NCBI RefSeq assembly: GCF_009937955.1
Contig: NZ_AP018439.1
Coordinates: 6,262,001-6,326,000, forward strand
DNA: 64,000 bases
From: Undibacterium sp. KW1
Lineage (GTDB): Bacteria > Pseudomonadota > Gammaproteobacteria > Burkholderiales > Burkholderiaceae_D
Reading direction: 5' to 3'
In this document: one piece after another, positions 34,503 to 43,308 of the stretch
How positions within the stretch are numbered: the first letter of the stretch is position 1
Layout of the letters: each line of letters begins with the position of its first letter
The notes under the pieces: model-generated
Told to the model about the DNA's origin: nothing
The model's database searches: none
What the model saw: the letters and a program-made list of their open reading frames with translations, nothing else
Translations under genes and position numbers: made by a program

Positions 34503-34609
34503 CGGGGGCAGGCAGCTTGCTCGCTTATTTTCTGCGGAGGGCTGCTCTGCAAGAATTGCTATAGCGGAGTATATTCAGGTTTCTTTCTTGTTGATTGTGT
34601 ATCGCAACC

Positions 34610-35125
34610 ATGCCTGAAACCCGTACTGTTATTTTCGTTGGCAGTTCCAGAAGTACAGGTAATACTGCTGAACTCGCTAGCTCCGTTGCCAGCAAACTCA
34701 AAGCCAGTGTCATCGATCTTAATCAATACCGGATCGCTCCTTTTGATTATGAGTTCAGGAACCGCGACGATGATTTTCTGACGCTGATGAATCAGGTACT
34801 CAGCTTCGACCGCATCATACTTGCAACCCCGATGTACTGGTACTCTCCCAGCGCCATCATGAAAATTTTCATGGACAGGATTTCTGACTTGCTGAAAGTC
34901 GAAAAAGACCTGGGGCGGCAGTTGCGTACAAAGAAGGCCGCCCTGCTGGGCACGGGTTACGATGCCATACCCGCCGCCTGCTTTGAGCAAGTGTTCCAGC
35001 ATACTTTTGACTATCTCGGCATGGGATATGAAGGCATGCTATATGCAAGCTGTCAGGATGATTTCATTCATGCCGAGCATGCACTTGCGATAGAGAAATT
35101 CACGGAGGCCCTGCATGCTGAATGA
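34610..35125 (+). CDS. NAD(P)H-dependent FMN reductase (flavodoxin-like)
   Basis: A 171-residue flavodoxin-like oxidoreductase. The FMN phosphate loop is GSSRSTGNTAEL at the N-terminus, and ATPMYWYSPSAIMKIFMDR is the flavin-isoalloxazine loop typical of the NADPH-dependent FMN reductase family. The ATG at 34610 (MPETRT) is preferred over an in-frame TTG at 34595. Its stop lies inside the start region of the arylamine N-acetyltransferase gene (11-base overlap), indicating one transcript. A flavin reductase beside an arylamine acetyltransferase would suit nitro- or azo-aromatic detoxification, but this is inference. Confidence 0.85.
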   Translation: MPETRTVIFVGSSRSTGNTAELASSVASKLKASVIDLNQYRIAPFDYEFRNRDDDFLTLMNQVLSFDRIILATPMYWYSPSAIMKIFMDRISDLLKVEKDLGRQLRTKKAALLGTGYDAIPAACFEQVFQHTFDYLGMGYEGMLYASCQDDFIHAEHALAIEKFTEALHAE

Positions 35126-35918
35126 AGCACAACTTGATGCTTATCTGCACAGGCTCGCTTACCGTGGGCCACGCAATGCTGATCTGGCGACACTGACAGC
35201 CCTGCATCAGGCGCATCTGCAAAAGATCGCTTTTGAAAACCTGGACATCAGTCTCGGCAACAAGCTGGATTTATCGACGGATGCCTTGCTAGATAAATTA
35301 TTGCGGCAGGGGCGCGGTGGTTTTTGTTATGAACTGAACCAGGCCTTTGCACTACTGCTGGAAACCCTGGGTTTTGGCGTCAGCCGCTTGTCTGCCCGAG
35401 TGCATAATGGCAAGGACTATGGGCCGGACTTTGATCACATGCTCTTGCTGGTGCGTGTAGATGGGCAGAATTATCTGGCTGATGTCGGTTTTGGCGATTG
35501 CTTCCGTACACCTTTGCAATTAGGTGGTGAAGGCGTACATGAACTGGGCTTGCATTATTATCTGGCAGCGGATGGTGAGCAACATTATGTGCTCATGCAG
35601 GCCAGGGATGCTGGTGCAGGGCATGCACAATACCGCTTCAGTTTGCAGGCTTATGCCATCGCTGCTTTTTTTAAGATGTGTACCTATCAGCAGACTTCGC
35701 CAGCATCGCATTTTACGCAAAAGTCGATATGCTCTATTGCCACCGCCAAGGGTCGCATCAGCATATCCAACAATAAATGCATCATCACCGATGAGCATGG
35801 GCGGCATGTGCATAGCATCCGTGATGAAGATGAATACCGCAGCTTGCTGTTGGAGCATTTTGGGATGAAATTGGCGGGGGATGTGGATGTTGGGAAGTTA
35901 TTGGTGAGGCAGGCGTAG
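35115..35918 (+). CDS. nat: Arylamine N-acetyltransferase
   Basis: A 267-residue NAT that acetylates aromatic amines and hydrazines with acetyl-CoA. The whole catalytic triad is visible: C71 in RGGFCYELN, H108 in DHMLLLV and D123 in LADVGFG. Length matches bacterial NATs (about 270-280). It begins 11 bases before the end of the flavin reductase gene, so the pair is translationally coupled. Confidence 0.94.
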   Translation: MLNEAQLDAYLHRLAYRGPRNADLATLTALHQAHLQKIAFENLDISLGNKLDLSTDALLDKLLRQGRGGFCYELNQAFALLLETLGFGVSRLSARVHNGKDYGPDFDHMLLLVRVDGQNYLADVGFGDCFRTPLQLGGEGVHELGLHYYLAADGEQHYVLMQARDAGAGHAQYRFSLQAYAIAAFFKMCTYQQTSPASHFTQKSICSIATAKGRISISNNKCIITDEHGRHVHSIRDEDEYRSLLLEHFGMKLAGDVDVGKLLVRQA

Positions 35919-35957
35919 GAAGTAATTTCTTAGCCCACTTACAATCTTATTTACTTC

Positions 35958-35977
35958 ATTCCTGCGTCGGCAGGAAT
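35958..35977. repeat. ATTCCTGC/GCAGGAAT hairpin
   Basis: ATTCCTGC (35958-35965) and GCAGGAAT (35970-35977) form a perfect 8-bp stem with a GTCG loop, 40 bases after the nat stop. It resembles widespread intergenic hairpins of Burkholderiales and may also end the nat transcript, although no T-run follows. Confidence 0.55.
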
Positions 35978-36089
35978 CTACCGGGCTGGCGCTCCAGCAA
36001 CGTTCGGAGCATACTTTAACGTAAACTAATTTCAGATACATCATAATTGCATATCTGATTTTAATGCCCCTATACGTTATTTAAGAGTG

Positions 36090-36190
36090 CCGGCCGGGGG
36101 TAGCCCGGCAGCTACTCACCTTTTTTGCTTCGCCAAAAAAGGTAAGCGAAAAAAGGCGACCCAGGCGTAGCCGCCCCTGCGGGGTTCCCG
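36090..36190. repeat. Hairpin-rich intergenic element
   Basis: This block contains CCGGCCGGGGGTAGCCCGG, a 9-bp stem CCTTTTTTG (36121-36129) / CAAAAAAGG (36136-36144), and a GC-rich tail ending CCCCTGCGGGGTTCCCG. The same kind of sequence (CTTCGCC between T-run and A-run arms, then GGCGACC) recurs in other Burkholderiales intergenic regions as far as I remember. No gene is supported between 35919 and 36511. The rest of this gap is the minisatellite listed next. Confidence 0.55.
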
Positions 36191-36303
36191 TTTATGCAGT
36201 ACAAAAAATGGGAAGATCCGAAACTCGCCTTTGGCTCAAACAGCGGCTCTTCTCTTTCCATTTTCTGTACCGCACAAACGGCGTCTACACATGGGAACTG
36301 CGA

Positions 36304-36465
36304 AAAGTCAAAAGCAACCCCAAAGTCAAAAGCAACCCCAAAGTCAAAAGCAACCCCAAAGTCAAAAGCAACCCCAAAGTCAAAAGCAACCCCAAAGTCA
36401 AAAGCAACCCCAAAGTCAAAAGCAACCCCAAAGTCAAAAGCAACCCCAAAGTCAAAAGCAACCCA
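36304..36465. repeat. Nine-copy 18-bp minisatellite
   Basis: The unit AAAGTCAAAAGCAACCCC occurs nine times in tandem, starting at 36304, 36322, 36340 and so on every 18 bases; only the final base of the last copy differs. Since 18 is a multiple of three and the unit has no stop, all three forward frames stay open (repeats of KATPKS, KSNPKV and KQPQSQ). None has a convincing ribosome site or conserved flanks, so I treat it as non-coding. It lies 47 bases from the dbpA stop. Confidence 0.95.
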
Positions 36466-36511
36466 ACAGCACCATCAATCCAACTGCTGTTGATATTTCA
36501 TGATGCTGCAA

Positions 36512-37897
36512 TCAATCAACAATCCGCATCCTGAATTGCCTGCCCTTGATATTGGTACGGCTCAGCCTATCTACCGTTTTTTCTGCAACCTGCCTATCTA
36601 TGGCGACGTAGGTGACAAATTCCGAGACATTGATTTTGCCTACCTGTTCTTTTTTCAAGCCCAGATCAGCAGTCAGTGCGCCGAGCAGATCACCGGGGCG
36701 GAGTTTGTCTTTTTTGCCGCCCATGATGCAGATGGTCATCATCGGGGCTTGCAGGTCTCTTTCCGGGCCGGCTTCAATCGCGTGGATATCACCCCAACTG
36801 ACGGATTCACCCTGATACTCTTCTATCAGTTTGACCCACTTCTTTTCACCCGGTGTGGCAAGGCTCAGGGCCAGGCCTTTTTCACCGGCACGGCCTGTGC
36901 GGCCTATGCGGTGGATGTGGACTTCGGTGTCTTTGGAGACGTCGACATTGATGACGGCACCCAGGGTTTGTATGTCCAGGCCGCGGGCGGCGACGTCGGT
37001 GGCGACGAGGACTGAGCAGCTTTGATTGGCGAAACGTATCAAGACCTCGTCGCGGTCGCGTTGTTCAAGGTCGCCATGCAAGGCCAGGGCGCTGATGCCC
37101 TGGGCGTGCAATTCTTCTGTCAGTTCGCGGCAGTGTATCTTGGTATTGCAAAAGGCAATGGTGGATGTCGGCTGGTAATGATGCAGCAGCGTGGCGACAG
37201 CGGTATTGCGTCCTTCAGGTGTGACCAGATAAAACACTTGTTCGATATGATTGGCGGCATGCTGGGATTCAACCTTGATCTCCACCGGGTCGCGCAGCAA
37301 TTGTTCGCTGGCCTGGCGTATATCATCCGGGTAGGTTGCCGAGAACAGCAGGGTTTGTCTGCGCGTGGGCGTGGCGGCGACGATGTCGTAGATATCATCA
37401 TAAAAGCCCATGTCGACCATGCGGTCGGCTTCATCCAGCACCAGGGTTTGTACGGTTTTCAGGTTGATGGTGTCACGACTGATATGGTCGATCAGGCGGC
37501 CAGGTGTGCCGACCACGATGTGGGCACCATATTCGAGCGAGGCAATCTGCGGGCGCATGGCCGTGCCACCGCACAGGGTGACGATCTTGACGTTTGGCAT
37601 GGTCCTGGCCAGACGGCGCAATTCATTGGCGACCTGGTCAGCCAGCTCACGCGTCGGGCAAATCACCAGGCCCTGGACGGCAAAATAAGTGGGATTGAGC
37701 TTGGCCAGCATGCCTATGCCAAAAGCAGCGGTCTTGCCGCTACCGGTCTTGGCCTGGGCGATCAGGTCTTGCTGCTGCAGGATAATGGGCAGGCTGGCTG
37801 CCTGTATGGCTGTCATTTCCTTGTAGCCCATGCTCTCCAGATTGGCGAGCATGGGGGCGGATAGCGGCAGGGTATTGAAGGCGGTGGATTCTGACAT
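36512..37897 (-). CDS. dbpA: ATP-dependent RNA helicase DbpA
   Basis: A 461-residue DEAD-box RNA helicase, active in 50S ribosomal subunit assembly. Motifs include the Q motif (FNTLPLSAPM), Walker A AKTGSGKT, PTRELADQV, the DEAD box VLDEADRMVDMGF, SATYP, and motif VI HRIGRTGRAG. The C-terminal 75 residues are a DbpA-type RNA-binding domain (LGALTADLGL, VGKINVSEFVTYVAI), which directs the enzyme to 23S rRNA hairpin 92. This domain separates it from other DEAD-box helicases. It is monocistronic. Confidence 0.95.
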   Translation of the reverse strand: MSESTAFNTLPLSAPMLANLESMGYKEMTAIQAASLPIILQQQDLIAQAKTGSGKTAAFGIGMLAKLNPTYFAVQGLVICPTRELADQVANELRRLARTMPNVKIVTLCGGTAMRPQIASLEYGAHIVVGTPGRLIDHISRDTINLKTVQTLVLDEADRMVDMGFYDDIYDIVAATPTRRQTLLFSATYPDDIRQASEQLLRDPVEIKVESQHAANHIEQVFYLVTPEGRNTAVATLLHHYQPTSTIAFCNTKIHCRELTEELHAQGISALALHGDLEQRDRDEVLIRFANQSCSVLVATDVAARGLDIQTLGAVINVDVSKDTEVHIHRIGRTGRAGEKGLALSLATPGEKKWVKLIEEYQGESVSWGDIHAIEAGPERDLQAPMMTICIMGGKKDKLRPGDLLGALTADLGLKKEQVGKINVSEFVTYVAIDRQVAEKTVDRLSRTNIKGRQFRMRIVD

Positions 37898-38040
37898 GGA
37901 AGGTATTTTGTATGAAGACGACGACAGCAGGCTGCTCTTTCATGAGCAGCCCGGCGGATATGTCGTCATTGTAGGGTAAGCTGCCGCCAGCGTGGCGGGC
38001 TTTGAGGTATGAAAGACTGAAAGTGGCTATTACTGCGTGT

Positions 38041-39681
38041 TTATGCAGGCCAGACCAGGTATTCAATGCCATTTTGTATAGAACCTATGACCAGAGCCTG
38101 GTTTTCGGCGCTTTCACAAAAGCTGGCGAGGGCACCGGCGGCAGTGATTTTATTGGTGTTGAGCTGATCCAGCCAGTAATTGAAGCCAGCCTGGTCTGGT
38201 GTACGGTGCAAGACATTCTGGTAGAAATTGGTGACCAGCACGGTATTCGTGGGTTTAGTGCCATACAGTTTCTGGAATTCAGCCGACAACATGAAGCCCG
38301 CCGCTACCGTTGTCAGACTGGAACCCTGGTCCATATCATTGATCCAGTAACCCAGGCCTTTCAAGTCTGGCTTGCGGTCAAAGGCCGCCTGGTACAGGCG
38401 GTAAGCCTGCCCGGCAATGCCATTGATATCAAGGGCGATGTTTTCATCGGTGAAATGCAGGCGTTCTACGTTGACTAGGGTATCCGTGCCTTCAGTACCA
38501 GTTTTAGCAGCGACTACCGCAGTGCCCCCTTTGACGCTGACACTGTAATTTGTGTGCAGACCGTTGTAGATGGCGGTATCGAGGCCCAGGTCACCATCAA
38601 TTGCATCGTTGCCGCCATTGCCTGTAAAACTGTTGTTGAGCTTGTTGCCATACAAAGTGTCATTGCCAGCACCGCCTATCGCATTCTCTATATAGGCACC
38701 ATAGGCGATGCCGAGATTTTGCCTGCCATCGTAAGTTGGTACCGTGCCACCGGTATAGCCAGGCGGATTGGGCGCAGACACCATGCGTATGTCAGAATAA
38801 CTACCGGGGCTGAGGTCGATCATGCAACCCAGAGTAAAGTTGGCGACAGAAATTGTGTCATTACCACCAGCATCCCAGATGGTTTTCAGGAAAGGGGTAT
38901 TCGGGTCGAAAGTATACACGTCGTTGCCCGTCCGGTAACTATTGTTGGCACCATACGCATATTGCATGGCAGCGATATCCAGCACCATCGGTGTTTCTGG
39001 CACGATGTACTTGAAACTGAATGAAGGCTTGCCTGAGGCATCGTAAGTGATGGTCCTGAACATGTCATTGGCTTGTTCCGTGTAAGACATGATGGAATAT
39101 TGTGCCGTATCAAAGGCCGTAGGCAAGACCACATCACCCTCGAAAGGGTGCTTGAGCCCGAGCGCATGACCAAGCTCATGTATCAATGATGAATAATTGA
39201 ATGAACCCACGCTCCAGTTGGTATTGGTTTTATTGCCATTGCCAGACAGCCAGATGTCCCCGCCAGAAGGGCTGACACTGCTTGGTCTGTATGCCCAGCC
39301 CCAGGCCTTATCGCCTGTTGATGTGGTGTCTGCGAATGAAGTCCAGGCAACGCGGATATTTCCTGCACTGTTGTTGTTGTCAGCAACCTGTACAAACTGT
39401 ATGTCAGCGACATTGGCCCAGGCCTGCATGGCAGCCTTGGTGGCGGTTTGCTGTTCCAGGCTGAGCGCCATGTGGCTGGCACCCGGTTCATTGTCCGAGG
39501 TGTAGCTGCTGGAACTGTTGCGCCCATAAAAATAGGATTCGCCCGCAGTCCATGGGAAGCTGTAAGTCACAACTGCACCATTCAGGCCACCCCATTTGAT
39601 CCCATGGAGCAGCGCATCAATCAGCGTGACGCCGGTTAGCGTAAAGTTGGTGGTCTGGCCTGCATCGCTCGGTAATGGCAT
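38041..39681 (-). CDS. Serralysin-like M10 metalloprotease with RTX and DUF4214 ends
   Basis: A 546-residue protease. The zinc motif is H168-E-L-G-H172-A-L-G-L-K-H178 with the metzincin Met-turn at M198 (YSIMSYTE). Beyond about 330 come RTX-type calcium loops (GGAGNDTLYGN, GNGGNDAIDGDLG), followed by a DUF4214 module (about 425-545: LYQAAFDRKPD, GYWINDMDQG, FYQNVLHRTPDQAG). There is no N-terminal signal peptide, consistent with type I secretion through a C-terminal signal, which I infer. The C-terminal 120 residues closely match those of the protein at 63435-64000. No type I exporter gene is in the window. Confidence 0.9.
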   Translation of the reverse strand: MPLPSDAGQTTNFTLTGVTLIDALLHGIKWGGLNGAVVTYSFPWTAGESYFYGRNSSSSYTSDNEPGASHMALSLEQQTATKAAMQAWANVADIQFVQVADNNNSAGNIRVAWTSFADTTSTGDKAWGWAYRPSSVSPSGGDIWLSGNGNKTNTNWSVGSFNYSSLIHELGHALGLKHPFEGDVVLPTAFDTAQYSIMSYTEQANDMFRTITYDASGKPSFSFKYIVPETPMVLDIAAMQYAYGANNSYRTGNDVYTFDPNTPFLKTIWDAGGNDTISVANFTLGCMIDLSPGSYSDIRMVSAPNPPGYTGGTVPTYDGRQNLGIAYGAYIENAIGGAGNDTLYGNKLNNSFTGNGGNDAIDGDLGLDTAIYNGLHTNYSVSVKGGTAVVAAKTGTEGTDTLVNVERLHFTDENIALDINGIAGQAYRLYQAAFDRKPDLKGLGYWINDMDQGSSLTTVAAGFMLSAEFQKLYGTKPTNTVLVTNFYQNVLHRTPDQAGFNYWLDQLNTNKITAAGALASFCESAENQALVIGSIQNGIEYLVWPA

Positions 39682-39873
39682 AGGAATATGGATAAATTAA
39701 TGGAGAATGGCCTTAGTATAGCCAGTTTGTTGCCTGAAAAACAGCAAGCGCTGGTCCTGGATTTCACTTTGACAGTAAATTTTGTAAGCAAAATATACTA
39801 GGGCTTGCATGCAATGCTGGTAAATAGGCCTCAGGCAAATTAAGCTATTAGCTTAACATTGAGGAGACGTCTC

Positions 39874-40395
39874 ATGATCATTGCCATTGTCGTGCTTTTG
39901 TTCGCTGCCTTCTTATTGTATGTCGCCAGCTTGCCGGATCATTTTCGTGTCGAGCGATCTCTCGCATTCCAGGCCAGGCCTGAACAGATTTCCCCCCTGA
40001 TTAATGACTTTCACGAATGGGAAGCCTGGTCTCCCTGGGAAAAGGCCGACCCGGCTGTGCAGCGCACCTATAGCGGTGCTGCGCAGGGGCAGGGAGCGGT
40101 TTATGCGTGGAAGGGGAACAAAGACCTTGGCGAAGGCAAGATGGAAATCCTGGAAACCCGGCCTCATGATTACCTGCGCCTGCAAATCAATTTCTACAAG
40201 CCATTTGCTGCGCAAAATACCATAGAGTTCCGTCTTGAAGAAAAAGATGGCGGCACGGTCGTCAGTCATGCCATGTTTGGTCCTTGCAACTTCATGTCCA
40301 AACTCATGAGTCTGTTTTTCAGCATGGATAAAATGGTGGGTGGCAAATTTGATGAGGGTCTGCATAGCATCAATAATATCGTCGAAAAAAACTGA
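39874..40395 (+). CDS. SRPBCC-fold protein with N-terminal membrane anchor
   Basis: A 173-residue protein. A hydrophobic stretch at residues 1-17 (IIAIVVLLFAAFLLYVA) would anchor it. From about 22 there is a START/SRPBCC (polyketide cyclase-like) domain with the opening HFRVERSLAFQARPEQISPLINDFHEW, given here as a pattern rather than a contact map, then WSPWEK and GAVYAWKGN. The ATG at 39874 has GAGGAG eight bases upstream; an upstream TTG at 39859 is rejected. Ligand unknown. It is 41 bases from the next gene and probably co-transcribed with it and the AraC gene. Confidence 0.8.
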   Translation: MIIAIVVLLFAAFLLYVASLPDHFRVERSLAFQARPEQISPLINDFHEWEAWSPWEKADPAVQRTYSGAAQGQGAVYAWKGNKDLGEGKMEILETRPHDYLRLQINFYKPFAAQNTIEFRLEEKDGGTVVSHAMFGPCNFMSKLMSLFFSMDKMVGGKFDEGLHSINNIVEKN

Positions 40396-40436
40396 ACAGA
40401 CTTACCGTAAGAGCAGCAATTTTGAAAGGACAGCAC

Positions 40437-40727
40437 ATGGCAAGACAGCGAAAATTCTATACCTGGTTATGCCAGCATAGTCTTGCCAGTTTTTTGCTGC
40501 TGACCCTGAGCTTCGTTGTGTTTGGCAAACTGTCTTTCGACATTGTCCACCTGTTCAGTGCCAATGCTGAGTATCTGCTCGACAATGGCTGGATAGGCCT
40601 GGTCGAAGGTGGCTTGCAACAATTGCTCGAACTTATCTTGTCAGCCTGCGCTGCCATGGCTGCCTACATGCTATTCAAACTCTGTGAACAGGCTTTGCTG
40701 GAACGCTTGCGCCACCGGCATGACTGA
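40437..40727 (+). CDS. Small two-span membrane protein, unrecognised
   Basis: A 96-residue protein with two hydrophobic segments (about 16-36 and 60-80) and basic ends (MARQRK, RLRHRHD). The start at 40437 is preceded by AAAGGA. No family is recognised. It lies between the SRPBCC and AraC genes on the same strand with short gaps (41 and 31 bases), so it may belong to their transcript. Confidence 0.65.
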   Translation: MARQRKFYTWLCQHSLASFLLLTLSFVVFGKLSFDIVHLFSANAEYLLDNGWIGLVEGGLQQLLELILSACAAMAAYMLFKLCEQALLERLRHRHD

Positions 40728-40758
40728 CGCAGAAAGACAGAACTGAGCAAGAACTATC

Positions 40759-41685
40759 ATGCAGCATCGCTGGAGGCTGTTTATTCTGCAGTCTGTCAGG
40801 GAGAAATCATTGAGTGAATCCAATTACCAACAGCGCATGCTGCGTGTGTTGCAGTACATCGATACCCATCTGGATGAAGACTTATCGGTGGAGCGTTTAA
40901 GTGCAGTTGCGGCTTTCTCAAAATTTCATTTTCACCGGCAGTTTTCTGAATATTTTGGTCTGGCGGCATTTCGCTATGTGCAGCTATTGAGACTTAAAAA
41001 AGCCATGTATGAACTGGCATTCCGTAGCCATAAACAGGTGATTCATATCGCGCTGGATAATGGCTATGAAAGCAGTGAAGCTTTTTCCCGTGCTTTTAAA
41101 AAAAGCCTGGGACTGAGCCCGGTGCAATTCAGGAAACAGCCTCAGTGGGACAACTGGCAAGACAGCAATTCAACCTTGATCCAATTGAGAGAACAGCATA
41201 TGCCCATGACTTATCAACACGGCGATGTACGCATCGTCGCCTTCCCTGAAACCCGTATCGCCGTGCTGGAACATCGCGGCGCGCCCGGCTTGCTGCCCAA
41301 CAGCATCCAGCGCTTCATTGCCTGGCGCAAGCTTAACAAACTGCCGCCCAGCGTCAGCGCGACATTTAATCTTATCTATGACGACCCTGAGCAAACGCCC
41401 GCTGCCGATTTTCGCTTTGACCTCGCAGCGGCAGTCACTGCGCCAGTAGCAGAGAACGAGCATGGCATCGTCAACAAGACTATCCCCGCTGGAGAATGTG
41501 CGGTAATAAGGCATACTGGCAGTGATGCTGAGCTCGGAAATGTCGTGCGCTTTTTGTATAACAGCTGGCTGCCACAAAGCGAGCGCAATTTGCGCGACTT
41601 TCCCCTGTTCTTCCAGCGCATCAGCTTCTTCCCTGATGTGCCTGAACACCTGATGGTGACGGACATCTTCCTGTCTTTGCAATAA
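40759..41685 (+). CDS. AraC-family regulator with GyrI-like effector domain
   Basis: A 308-residue regulator. Residues about 20-120 hold the two AraC helix-turn-helix motifs (LSVERLSAVAAFSKFHFHRQF; GYESSEAFSRAFKKSLG), followed by an alpha-beta GyrI-like/SRPBCC effector domain (about 140-308, with VRIVAFPETRIAVLEHRG). This is the arrangement of Rob/BltR-like drug sensors, which bind hydrophobic compounds. A TTG at 40810 (MSESNYQQRM) has a better ribosome site (AGGGAGA) and may be the true start; the listed ATG gives 17 extra residues. It ends five bases from the convergent flavo-iron-sulfur gene. Confidence 0.85.
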   Translation: MQHRWRLFILQSVREKSLSESNYQQRMLRVLQYIDTHLDEDLSVERLSAVAAFSKFHFHRQFSEYFGLAAFRYVQLLRLKKAMYELAFRSHKQVIHIALDNGYESSEAFSRAFKKSLGLSPVQFRKQPQWDNWQDSNSTLIQLREQHMPMTYQHGDVRIVAFPETRIAVLEHRGAPGLLPNSIQRFIAWRKLNKLPPSVSATFNLIYDDPEQTPAADFRFDLAAAVTAPVAENEHGIVNKTIPAGECAVIRHTGSDAELGNVVRFLYNSWLPQSERNLRDFPLFFQRISFFPDVPEHLMVTDIFLSLQ

Positions 41686-41690
41686 TAGCT

Positions 41691-43271
41691 TTACAGATCA
41701 AGCACCAGTTCACCCGCTTGTGCACGCGAGACACAGATGCAGATGCGGTCTTTTTGCTCTGCTTCTGTCAACACCGCATCCCTGTGCAGTGCCTGCCCGC
41801 CCAGCAATTTTACTGCGCAAGTGCCGCAATTACCGGTTTCGCATTCTGCCTGTGCTACTACCCCATGGGCGCGCACGGCTTGCAGAATGGTCTGATCAGC
41901 GCGGACATGGATGACTTTTTTACTGCGTGCCAGCTCCACCCGTATCTCTTCGTCCTTATTTGATTTTTGTACCGCAAATCTTTCATAGCGTACTCTTTGC
42001 GGGTCTATGCCCAAAGCCGCCGCAGTACTTTGCGCGGCAGCGATCATGCTGGTTGGGCCGCAGATATAGAACAGGCTGTCCTGACCGGCTTCTTCCATGA
42101 TGTTGTGTATATCCATGCGTTGCTGCAGATCTGCCGCATACAGATGCAATGAGGCACCCAGTTGCATTTGCAACTCTGCACGATAGGCCATCGCATTGAG
42201 CGTGCGGCCAGCATAGTGCAAAGTGCATGGCCGCCCCTGCGCTGACAATTGTCCAGCCATGGGTTTGATAGCGGTGATACCTATGCCTCCGGCGATCAGC
42301 ACGGCTGGTGCCGCATGCGCATGCAATGAAAAGTCATTACGTGGCAAATCACAATGCAGGTGCATGCCCAGCGCATAAAGATCGTGGACTGCTATGGAGC
42401 CTCCGCGGCCCTCGGGTGCGGCAAGCACGGCAATTTCGTAACAGTCAGCTGGTCCACCAGCAGAACTGATGGAGTATTGACGTGTAGCCGCCTGCCCGTC
42501 TGCCAGCAAGACGGGTACCCGCAAATGTGCGCCTGCGCTCACCGCAGGCAAATCCTTGCCTGCAGGGTCACGCAGTTCATAAGCGCGTATGCGTGGACTG
42601 AGTTGGCGTACGCCTGTGATCACCAGTTCCAGTGGGCCATTACCAAGGCTGCTGGGTTTTGCCGGTGCAGTCTTTTGTGTTAACTGTTCTTCCAGTTGGT
42701 GCTTCTCAGTCAGCAGCTTCGCCAGCATGCCCTGCACTTCCTTTTCGCTAAACCTGGGCGTGATATGTTGCGGGCAATTCCACTCTACGGCTTCTACCGT
42801 GATGACAATGGCACGCTCGACACGGGCGCGGTAGCCAGGCATTTCCAGCCTGGCGATCAGGCGCACATCATCCTCTTCATGAACGATTTTGGCATGGCCC
42901 CATATCTTCATGCGGCGGCGGCGGGCATAGTCCATGAGTATCAAGGATACCCTGTCGCTGGCAAGCAGATTGCCCACGCTAAGGTACTGGGCATTACCAG
43001 AAAAATCTGCATAAGCGATGGTCTTGTTATCGAGGATTTTAAGGAAACCGGCTGGGCCACCGCGGTGTTGCACGTAGGGCCAGCCGTTTTCTGAAATCGT
43101 CGCCTGGTAAAAGCTGTCGCGGGCAGCGATGAATTCCATGTCCTGCGCCAGCAGGGAATCGCGTTTTTCTTCCACCAGTTCAAAACCACGATTGGCTTCG
43201 CGGCTGCCATACAGGCTTTGTGCGGCTTTGACGCTTGGGGTAAAACTGATATCGGCAAATGCGCGTGACAT
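41691..43271 (-). CDS. PPOX / ferredoxin-reductase / [2Fe-2S] fusion oxidoreductase
   Basis: A 526-residue three-module protein. The N-terminal 190 or so residues are a pyridoxamine-5-phosphate-oxidase-like split-barrel (FMN) domain. A ferredoxin-NADP reductase-like part follows (about 210-425), with the FAD loop RQYSISSAGG and the nucleotide motif LIAGGIGITAIKPM. The C-terminal 90 residues are a plant-type [2Fe-2S] domain with CETGNCGTC and a later ICICVSRA cysteine. Order and modules resemble phthalate-dioxygenase-reductase-like chains plus an FMN barrel. It would pass electrons from NAD(P)H through FAD and the cluster to an unknown partner. The AhpD-like gene is 37 bases upstream on the same strand. 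Confidence 0.85.
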   Translation of the reverse strand: MSRAFADISFTPSVKAAQSLYGSREANRGFELVEEKRDSLLAQDMEFIAARDSFYQATISENGWPYVQHRGGPAGFLKILDNKTIAYADFSGNAQYLSVGNLLASDRVSLILMDYARRRRMKIWGHAKIVHEEDDVRLIARLEMPGYRARVERAIVITVEAVEWNCPQHITPRFSEKEVQGMLAKLLTEKHQLEEQLTQKTAPAKPSSLGNGPLELVITGVRQLSPRIRAYELRDPAGKDLPAVSAGAHLRVPVLLADGQAATRQYSISSAGGPADCYEIAVLAAPEGRGGSIAVHDLYALGMHLHCDLPRNDFSLHAHAAPAVLIAGGIGITAIKPMAGQLSAQGRPCTLHYAGRTLNAMAYRAELQMQLGASLHLYAADLQQRMDIHNIMEEAGQDSLFYICGPTSMIAAAQSTAAALGIDPQRVRYERFAVQKSNKDEEIRVELARSKKVIHVRADQTILQAVRAHGVVAQAECETGNCGTCAVKLLGGQALHRDAVLTEAEQKDRICICVSRAQAGELVLDL

Positions 43272-43308
43272 GATGATCTCCTCGCTGTGACGGGACAGAT
43301 TTCTGGAC

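Noticed and set aside
36194..36534. Three overlapping open frames across the 18-bp repeat, also considered as a CRISPR-like array
   Set aside because: Open only because the repeat has no stop in any frame; no ribosome site or conserved ends. Repeats are contiguous with no spacers and no cas genes, so not CRISPR.
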